This document shows positions 58,846 through 64,000 of a stretch of DNA of 64,000 nt, in pieces. How positions within the stretch are numbered: position 1 is the first letter of the stretch; every line of letters starts with the position of its first letter. Origin of the DNA: Zeimonas arvi. Lineage in GTDB: Bacteria > Pseudomonadota > Gammaproteobacteria > Burkholderiales > Burkholderiaceae_E. The position numbers and the translations under genes are program-made. The notes under the pieces are model-generated. The model did no database searches. It saw only the letters and a list, made by a program, of their open reading frames with translations, and had not been told where the DNA came from. The DNA is taken from NCBI RefSeq assembly GCF_008039575.1, contig NZ_VDUY01000009.1, positions 35,289 through 99,288 of the forward strand, in the 5' to 3' direction.

Positions 58846-60833
58846 TCAAGGCGCCGCCGGGGCTCGGGAAGACGACGGGAGTCATCAACCAAGTGGCCGC
58901 TGCTGGCCAGGGCACGGTGGAGATCTATGTGCCCACGCACGCGCTTGGCCTGGAGATTGAGAAGAAGCTGAGAGGCGCGAACCCGGCGCTCAGGGTGCAG
59001 GTGATCTCCGGGCGCAGCCACATCGCCGCAAATGGTCTGCCGATGTGTGCGAAGGCACAGGTGGCCGAGGAGGTGGCACGTAGCGGCGCCGACGTCTATG
59101 CATCGCTGTGCGAGCGGAAGACGAGCAAGGGATTTCAGCAATGCGACCATTTCGCCTCGTGTCCCTACATTCAGCAGTTCCGAAGCGGTGCACGGGTCAC
59201 TATCTACACGCATGCACACCTGTCCAAGCGTAGGACGAAACTGGACCCGCCTGTCCCCGATTGGGCGATCATCGACGAGAGCTTCTGGCAGTCGTGCATC
59301 GACATCTTCTCGATCCCGATCTCGCTGCTACGGGCACCGTTCCTGGGGACAGTGAGCCGCAAGGTCTGCCTCGCTGTCCACGACGCTCTGAAACAGCAGC
59401 GACCGCTTTATGCGACCTTGACCACCGCGGGGATTCACGCCGGAGAGATCGAGAAAGCGAGGCGCGAGCTGCGGAGCCAGCGAGGCGCTCCCAAGCCGAC
59501 CATGAGCGAGCCCGAGCAGCGAGCCGCGGCACATGCGATGCGGGACAGGTCGATGGTCCGGCGCCTTGTCGAATGCTTGTGGCGTGAGTCCTTCGCCGAT
59601 CGCCCGACGAGTCATGCGATCGTGTATGAGTCGGGGACGGGCATGGTGACGGTCCATGTCGCGGAGCGCATCTCCCGGTTCGACGAAGGAAACGGCCTGA
59701 AGCGGGGCGCGCCGAATCCAAACAACGGCATGAAGAGCTCCAAGGTACTGGTCATCGACGGCAGCGCGAACAGGGAGATCATCAAGCAGTTCATGGCTAT
59801 CACTCGGTTCGAGCAAATCGCCGCCAACAGGAAGGCCCGGGTCGTGCAGTGCACATCAACGCGCTGCTCGACGACCTCACTCGTTCCGGAGCGCAACACA
59901 TCAAAGAAGAATAAGGCGGCCGCGCGCAAGCGCCTCGCCCAGCTTGAGAAGTTCTTGGCTCGCCTCGCGGCGGAGCATGAGAGGGTCCTGGTAGTGGGTC
60001 CGACTGCGATCACCGGCAACCCGAGGACGCAGGCGATGCCCTTGATTAAGGTTCCGGCGAATATTGACCTCGCGCACTTCGGCGCGATCCGAGGCATCGA
60101 CCGCTGGAAGGACCACAATGCAATCGTCGTCATCGGGCGCAACGAGCCGCCGATCACGGCGGTCGAAGAGCTGGCCCGTGCGGTCTTCTTCAAATCGCCG
60201 GAGGCCATCGGGTCCGTCCCGAACTGGTCGACGGAGGTTCGAGGGGTGAGGGCGCGAGGCCGAAAATTCGGCGTCGACGTGGTCCGACACCCCGATGACC
60301 GGGTTCAAGCCGTACTCGAACAACTCCGCGAAGCCGAGTCCGAGCAGGCGATCGACAGGCTGCGGCTCGTTCACTGCGCAACCCCTAAGGAGGTCTACCT
60401 CCTCTCGAACATCCCGCTCGATGTCGATGTCGACGAGCTGGTCGACTGGGACGACCTCATGGAGGGGCGGCGCGTCGAACAGGCGTTCAGCCAGCTGTCT
60501 GGGGTGCTGCCGCTTAGCGGCGAATGGCTCGCCCAACGTTTTCCGCGCCTGTGGCGGACGCGGGCGGCCGCGGAGAGGGACGTCGCTCGATGGCGGAAAG
60601 ACCGACAAAGTTCTAAGAGAACTACTATTGGAAAATTGTCGGTCGTTGAGCATGAATATCGCCCGGCCGCGTCGAAACAAAGGGCGTGGAGCCGCTGCGT
60701 GAGTCGGCACCCGTCCCCTGATGCGACTCGGGTCGAATTGGAGGCGCTTCTAGGGCAGCTGGTCTTGATGCGCGGTGCGCCCTCCTCGGCGTCGCCGCCG
60801 GGGCGCGAGCCGCTGGCGCTTCTCGCAGCGTAG
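58758..60833 (+). CDS. Helicase-like ATPase with XPD/DinG-like cysteines
   Basis: A protein of up to 691 aa. Walker A is APPGLGKTTG near residues 32-41 and the Walker B-type motif is IIDES (Asp173-Glu174). Between them lie four Cys (97, 118, 129, 135; ending CDHFASCPY), the place where XPD/DinG helicases hold a [4Fe-4S] cluster. GTG 58758 and GTG 58827 are both possible starts and both overlap the primase gene; the shorter one begins only 10 residues before Walker A. Later regions (VLVVGPTAITGNP, IDLAHFGAIRGIDRWKDHNAIVVIG) look like helicase domain 2. It would unwind DNA in island replication. Confidence 0.75.
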   Translation: MRRGQRSIGGPGSLLARLLLGQEVPAAHVIKAPPGLGKTTGVINQVAAAGQGTVEIYVPTHALGLEIEKKLRGANPALRVQVISGRSHIAANGLPMCAKAQVAEEVARSGADVYASLCERKTSKGFQQCDHFASCPYIQQFRSGARVTIYTHAHLSKRRTKLDPPVPDWAIIDESFWQSCIDIFSIPISLLRAPFLGTVSRKVCLAVHDALKQQRPLYATLTTAGIHAGEIEKARRELRSQRGAPKPTMSEPEQRAAAHAMRDRSMVRRLVECLWRESFADRPTSHAIVYESGTGMVTVHVAERISRFDEGNGLKRGAPNPNNGMKSSKVLVIDGSANREIIKQFMAITRFEQIAANRKARVVQCTSTRCSTTSLVPERNTSKKNKAAARKRLAQLEKFLARLAAEHERVLVVGPTAITGNPRTQAMPLIKVPANIDLAHFGAIRGIDRWKDHNAIVVIGRNEPPITAVEELARAVFFKSPEAIGSVPNWSTEVRGVRARGRKFGVDVVRHPDDRVQAVLEQLREAESEQAIDRLRLVHCATPKEVYLLSNIPLDVDVDELVDWDDLMEGRRVEQAFSQLSGVLPLSGEWLAQRFPRLWRTRAAAERDVARWRKDRQSSKRTTIGKLSVVEHEYRPAASKQRAWSRCVSRHPSPDATRVELEALLGQLVLMRGAPSSASPPGREPLALLAA

Positions 60834-60850
60834 TCCTGTCAGCCAGGCTC

Positions 60851-61285
60851 CTAGTCGGCAGAGCCGATTTCCATGAGCGCGGCCAGCTCCTCGTCACTCA
60901 TCGCCTCCAGCCGCCGCAGCTCCGCGGCCCCGGCGTCGCCGAGCTGGACCCCCACCTGCACCCTGTCCGGCGCGTAGTACCCACACAGCCTGCCCACCTC
61001 GCGCCAGGCCGAGATCATGGCCGCCGGATCGGCCTTCTCGCGAGCCATCTCCACGGCCTCCAGGAGCCCGTCCAGCACCCGCTGGCGGGTCACCTCCAGG
61101 TCGGCGGCGATTCGGGCTTCCTGGGCCGCTACAGCGGCTCGTAGGTCAGGTTTCGTCAGGAGTTCGTTGGCGATCTGCTTGGCCGAGCGTGCCGAGTAGC
61201 CAGCCCGGACCGCGGCAGCTGCGCCGTTCCGGTCGACGGCGTACTCCGCGACGAAGCGCTGCTGCTTCGGGGTCAAGGTGGGCAT
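60851..61285 (-). CDS. Phage terminase small subunit
   Basis: A 144-aa Terminase_2-family protein. The opening MPTLTPKQQRFVAEYAVDRNGAAAAVRAGYSARSAKQIANELLTKPDL is the classical DNA-binding part of P2/HK-type small terminases. The C-terminal EELAALMEIGSAD is acidic. It would recognise packaging sites. No large terminase or capsid gene is near, so in this element it could redirect a helper phage's packaging. It is transcribed towards the helicase gene. Confidence 0.9.
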   Translation of the reverse strand: MPTLTPKQQRFVAEYAVDRNGAAAAVRAGYSARSAKQIANELLTKPDLRAAVAAQEARIAADLEVTRQRVLDGLLEAVEMAREKADPAAMISAWREVGRLCGYYAPDRVQVGVQLGDAGAAELRRLEAMSDEELAALMEIGSAD

Positions 61286-61291
61286 GCCTAA

Positions 61292-61297
61292 ATTATA
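61292..61297 (-). promoter_or_regulatory. Candidate -10 box for the terminase gene
   Basis: A perfect TATAAT on the minus strand ends 6 bp before the ATG at 61285. If used, transcription would start at or near the A of the ATG (leaderless). No -35 hexamer is evident. Confidence 0.3.
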
Positions 61298-61447
61298 GGC
61301 AGAGCAATGGGCTCCCGCTAGTTTGATTCCGTTTTGGCGGGAAGAAGCGAGGGTCTGCCCCCCTTCCAGGCAAAGGGCTTGACAACTATCGGGGCGCACG
61401 ATGACCCTGTCGGCCTTGACCGCCAAACGTATCTGGGCCGAGGATCC

Positions 61448-61942
61448 ATGCCAGATCTATTGTCCGACCTAAAAGACCGACTGCACAAGTACGGCACCAC
61501 GGTGAATGAGAGTAGGAAATCCGTCGAGGTTCGGAGCGCCGCCTGCATCAATGCGCATGTCCCGGCATGTCCCGGTGTTTATTGGGTCGAAACGACCATG
61601 CCCGTCCGTGACATGCGTCTAGCGATCTCGACTGTCACGGGGAAGGAAAAACGCATTCGTGAAAAGGCCCCAGACGGGTCAACGCTCATTCAACAAGATG
61701 GCGCCGAATTTTACGTAGCCTACTGCGGGACTCAAGAGAACATTCGGCAAAGACTGCGGGAGCATCTTCTCGCTGAAGGCGGCAAAGACACCGTCAAGTT
61801 GGGGTGTGTGATTGACACCCCCCCGTTCTCCAACTATCGATGGCGTGTAAGTCACGCCCAAATAGACAGCTACGCCATTCGGTATGCAGTCGAAGCGTGG
61901 TGGCGGTTGAACATCGGATGGCCGCCGTTCTGTTGGAGGTAA
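61448..61942 (+). CDS. GIY-YIG-like nuclease-fold protein (island cargo)
   Basis: A 164-aa protein. It has a GIY-YIG-like arrangement: CPGVYWVETTM (Gly-Val-Tyr 43-45), EFYVAYCGTQENIRQRLREHL (Tyr-Cys-Gly 92-94, Arg100/Arg102, His106), and a late Glu149 in AVEAWWRLNIGWP. These match the expected order of catalytic positions, but the match is by eye. The frame is open further upstream. ATG 61448 follows GAGGATCC. Base composition is lower in GC than the flanking chromosome. Confidence 0.6.
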   Translation: MPDLLSDLKDRLHKYGTTVNESRKSVEVRSAACINAHVPACPGVYWVETTMPVRDMRLAISTVTGKEKRIREKAPDGSTLIQQDGAEFYVAYCGTQENIRQRLREHLLAEGGKDTVKLGCVIDTPPFSNYRWRVSHAQIDSYAIRYAVEAWWRLNIGWPPFCWR

Positions 61943-62057
61943 CCGAGAATTTGTTGGTGCCGTTCTGCTGCACCGCTCCGCGAACTCCCGGAGCACTGTC
62001 GTTGTTGCCCTACTCGACAACGCAATCGATTGAGGATTAACAAACAGCGATTCTCAA

Positions 62058-62432
62058 ATGTGGCCCGAGTACTTTCCTGCTGACTGCCCACCTTCTGAAG
62101 CACGTCAAGACGAGCTCGAAGTCTTTCGGCTCGTGAGCGAGAATCCGCCTGCACCTAGCGACTTCGTTCCGGCTCGCGTTGAGACGCCTCACAGACTGTT
62201 TCAGCCTGAGAAGCTCTGCATGGCGTGCGGCCTTTCCGTCTTCCAGACAGCCGCAGATGCGGAGAAAATGCGCGAAAAATTCAGACCTCTAAGGTCGAAG
62301 CGTGTGGCGCGGGGAACCATCACGCCCCATGACGGCCTAGTACTTGAAACCGGGCAGCCGACGCACATGACGTGGTGGGTGCTTACAGAAACCCCACATC
62401 TACGTTTCGGCGAAGTGCTGTCCGATGAATGA
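62058..62432 (+). CDS. Unknown small cargo protein
   Basis: A 124-aa protein of unknown family. It has one CxxC (LCMACGLSVF), a charged middle helix (AADAEKMREKFRPLRSKR) and a Trp-rich late part (GQPTHMTWWVLTETPHLRFGEV). It overlaps the next gene by 8 bp, so the two are translationally coupled and likely act together. No function is assigned. Confidence 0.65.
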   Translation: MWPEYFPADCPPSEARQDELEVFRLVSENPPAPSDFVPARVETPHRLFQPEKLCMACGLSVFQTAADAEKMREKFRPLRSKRVARGTITPHDGLVLETGQPTHMTWWVLTETPHLRFGEVLSDE

Positions 62433-63588
62433 AACCCACTTCCTTCTACGTTTGCTGCCTCAGCTTTCGCCGCTTGAGGTCTTCGACGTCTATGACGGCC
62501 CTCGTTTCTATAGCTGCCGGGATGCGGCTGGGCAAATCTTTCTCGTGTACTGGATAGACGAGACCGAGGCACGGACTACGTGGCTGTACTTACGCGTCAG
62601 CCAAGAGCGTTACACCAGTCTCAAGCGGGGGGTGATGAGCGTCGCGTCGGTCCTCGCCGAGCCAGAAGAGGGGTGTGCGTATGTTGTGCACAGCAGCCCA
62701 GCTGGTCCCACCGTGGAAGAAATCCGGACTGCGCAGATTGACCCAGAGTGGCTACCGCCCGCTGACGAACGGCTGTCGCTCACGACGGGAACTCTTCCCG
62801 ATCGCGTAGCGCCGGCTGTCGAGACCGCACTTGGTAGCCGCAGGCACGTACTTGATCTTGCTCTTGAGAAGACAAGCAATACATATGAAATGAGTTGCGG
62901 AAAGCTCGGCAAGCTCCTCGACGCGATCCAGAACTCGGTGTTTGCCTTGGCATGTGGGACGGATCGAGATGTGCGCAGAGTTCCGGAGGAACTAAAGTTC
63001 AGCAACGAACTGCTTGTGACCGGGGTGTTCGCGAGTTCATTCGGGGTCAGGCTCAAGACGCGGGGTTCCGACCTTTTCTCTTCCGATGAGACTGCACGGG
63101 CTCTTAGAACGTTTACCGAGCTGCTTTCGGCTCTTAACACCCCGGACGACCTTCTAGAGGACTTGCATCGTTTTAACATCTTGGCGCGTAGTCGCTTCAA
63201 GCACTTGCTGCGAATGTTCATCGAAGCGGAAGTCTCAGTCAGCGCAGATTGGGGGGCGCCGTCGGGGGATACTCACCAAGGGCGTGCTTCCTTTCCGGAG
63301 ATCAGGGGCGCATTGCTGAAACTGGAGGCTGCGCACAACGCCACTACTCAAACCGTAAAGCGACAAGGGCGGTTAGTTGGTGTCGACGTAAAGAGTAATT
63401 TTTTCGCTCTAGTAGTCGGCGATGATGAGGTGCTTAAGGGCACCCTGGCCCCGTCAATCGCTCGCCGCCAGTTTGAGATCCCGAGCGAGATTCGGGCGAC
63501 CCTTGAGGAGACTTGTGTTGTCGATCCGTTGACGGATCGTGAGAAGTGGTCGTACGTACTACTGGATGTCGTTCAACAACAAGATTAG
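62425..63588 (+). CDS. Unknown cargo protein, possibly DUF6575-like
   Basis: A 387-aa protein. The N-terminal part has a beta-rich pattern (LSPLEVFDVYDGPRFYSCRD, IFLVYWIDETEARTTWLYLRV) that I associate, without certainty, with DUF6575-type proteins. The middle is helical, and the end contains LVGVDVKSNFFALVVGDDEVLKGTLAPSI. It lies in the lower-GC block with two other unknown genes behind a terminase small subunit, a place where satellites carry anti-phage genes. No catalytic motif is seen. Confidence 0.65.
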   Translation: MNETHFLLRLLPQLSPLEVFDVYDGPRFYSCRDAAGQIFLVYWIDETEARTTWLYLRVSQERYTSLKRGVMSVASVLAEPEEGCAYVVHSSPAGPTVEEIRTAQIDPEWLPPADERLSLTTGTLPDRVAPAVETALGSRRHVLDLALEKTSNTYEMSCGKLGKLLDAIQNSVFALACGTDRDVRRVPEELKFSNELLVTGVFASSFGVRLKTRGSDLFSSDETARALRTFTELLSALNTPDDLLEDLHRFNILARSRFKHLLRMFIEAEVSVSADWGAPSGDTHQGRASFPEIRGALLKLEAAHNATTQTVKRQGRLVGVDVKSNFFALVVGDDEVLKGTLAPSIARRQFEIPSEIRATLEETCVVDPLTDREKWSYVLLDVVQQQD

Positions 63589-63589
63589 T

Positions 63590-63875
63590 CGCCCTGGGCC
63601 GCTTCGGCTCCGGCGCGTCCAGGATCACGTCACTCATCGCGATCAGCGGGTCGGTCCAGTCCGCCTTGGCCCGCGCCCAAGCGAGCCAGTCCTCGACTTC
63701 CGGCGTGACCCTCCCGGCGTCGCGCGCAGCCCGCTCGTAGGTATCGATGTACTCGCGCAGCTGCTGCGCGCGCCGGTACCGCGCTGCGTCCCGCCGGAGC
63801 GCCCCTAGGCGCTTCCTCTCATTCTCGTAGCGCTCGACCTCGCGCTGGTACTTCTCCATCGCGATGCGCCGCGCC
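63590..63875 (-). pseudogene. 3' remnant of a gene cut by an IS66-family element
   Basis: About 95 codons of a strongly helical, Arg-rich protein (QREVERYENERKRLGALRRDAARYRRAQQL, then EVEDWLAWARAKADWTDPL) remain in frame on the minus strand. The frame continues upstream into the IS end without its own proper start. It has the look of the C-terminal region of mobile-element proteins of unknown role. Its tail reads into antisense of the preceding gene, so the original stop may also have been lost. Confidence 0.55.
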
Positions 63876-64000
63876 GTAACCGTACGGGCAACCCATCTTT
63901 CCCGCCGCGCTGATCGATGTCAGCCGTCGGCGAGCGATGCGGTCCAGCGATGCGGCAGCAAGTCGTCGATGCGGCGCGCCGGGTACGTCGGCAAGCGCTC
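63876..64000. mobile_element. End of an IS66-family insertion sequence (partial)
   Basis: The sequence from 63876 begins GTAACCGTACGGGCAACCC, similar to IS66-family terminal repeats (which start GTAA), and contains the 3' end of an IS66-type transposase on the minus strand. The rest of the element is beyond the window. Confidence 0.6.
63920..64000 (-). CDS. IS66-family transposase (TnpC), C-terminal end only
   Basis: The last 26 residues before the stop read RLPTYPARRIDDLLPHRW and a short tail, matching the conserved IS66_C ending in which the transposase closes with a Pro-Ala-x-Arg-Ile-Asp-x-Leu-Leu-Pro motif. The rest of the gene is outside the window. It belongs to the insertion that truncated the neighbouring gene. 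Confidence 0.7.
   Translation of the reverse strand, partial: ERLPTYPARRIDDLLPHRWTASLADG

Noticed and set aside
58800..58850. Programmed -1 frameshift joining primase and helicase
   Set aside because: The phase relation would allow it, but no X-XXY-YYZ type slippery heptamer or strong downstream hairpin is visible; start-stop coupling is simpler.
61379..61407. Sigma-70 promoter for the cargo block starting at a TTGACA
   Set aside because: The hexamer is perfect, but nothing like a -10 box occurs at 16-18 bp.
63434..63589. Continuation of the minus-strand remnant into the 387-aa gene
   Set aside because: The codons past residue 90 are antisense of a plus-strand gene and lose the helical, Arg-rich character.

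Overview
The window is high-GC DNA from a betaproteobacterium, most likely Burkholderiales. Pointers are the pyrG-kdsA-DUF1330-eno-ftsB block, the dapA-bamC-MBL hydrolase block, the ugp cluster and the lexA-imuA-imuB cassette. It combines ordinary chromosome (about 1-40.5 kb and 51.3-55.0 kb), a dense respiratory locus (40.5-51.3 kb), and the left part of a mobile island that starts right beside mutS (55.0 kb to the window end). Coding density is very high and many neighbours overlap by 4 bp.

1-4.2 kb: glycerol-3-phosphate/glycerophosphodiester uptake (ugpB partial, ugpA, ugpE, ugpQ; no ugpC) and a DksA/TraR-type zinc-finger protein. 4.2-7.1 kb: SOS mutagenesis operon lexA-imuA-imuB behind one LexA box. 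7.3-13.6 kb: glycine-rich RRM protein, ETF:ubiquinone oxidoreductase, SDR plus cytochrome P450, DUF3422, hotdog thioesterase. 13.7-18.2 kb: DctPQM-type TRAP transporter and 3-oxoacid CoA-transferase. 18.3-23.7 kb: a degenerate histidine-kinase-like protein, then pyrG, kdsA, DUF1330, eno, ftsB. 23.8-40.5 kb: hslO, hexapeptide protein, membrane hydrolase, acyl-CoA ligase, alpha/beta hydrolase, PHP phosphatase, YciO-type protein, M50 protease, trpS, a PAS-GAF-GGDEF-EAL protein, methyltransferase, dapA, bamC, MBL hydrolase, JmjC oxygenase, SlyD-type isomerase.

40.5-51.3 kb is the most unusual region. A cytochrome b/[2Fe-2S]/FAD/NAD fusion is divergent from a nine-gene run: a 61-aa membrane protein, a CuA subunit II, a heme-copper subunit I, heme O synthase, a SCO protein, a cytochrome b/2x[4Fe-4S]/MvhD fusion, a one-helix protein, a second divergent heme-copper subunit I-like protein, and a CtaA-like protein. 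The main subunit I keeps all six histidine ligands but has Gln where oxygen reductases have the cross-linked Tyr. An FNR/Dnr-type palindrome (TTGA-N6-TCAA) lies in the divergent promoter. I read this as an oxygen- or NO-regulated terminal reductase, possibly an sNOR (NorSY-SenC) type nitric oxide reductase, with dedicated cytochrome b electron-entry modules.

55.0-64.0 kb: a tyrosine integrase starts 67-118 bp from the mutS start and is divergent from it. It is followed by an unknown protein, a small HTH protein, an archaeo-eukaryotic-type primase, an overlapping helicase with four XPD/DinG-like cysteines, and a phage terminase small subunit. This set resembles a phage satellite. Behind it sits a lower-GC three-gene cargo block (GIY-YIG-like protein and two unknowns, possibly defence), a gene remnant and the end of an IS66-family element. 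The right end of the island is outside the window.
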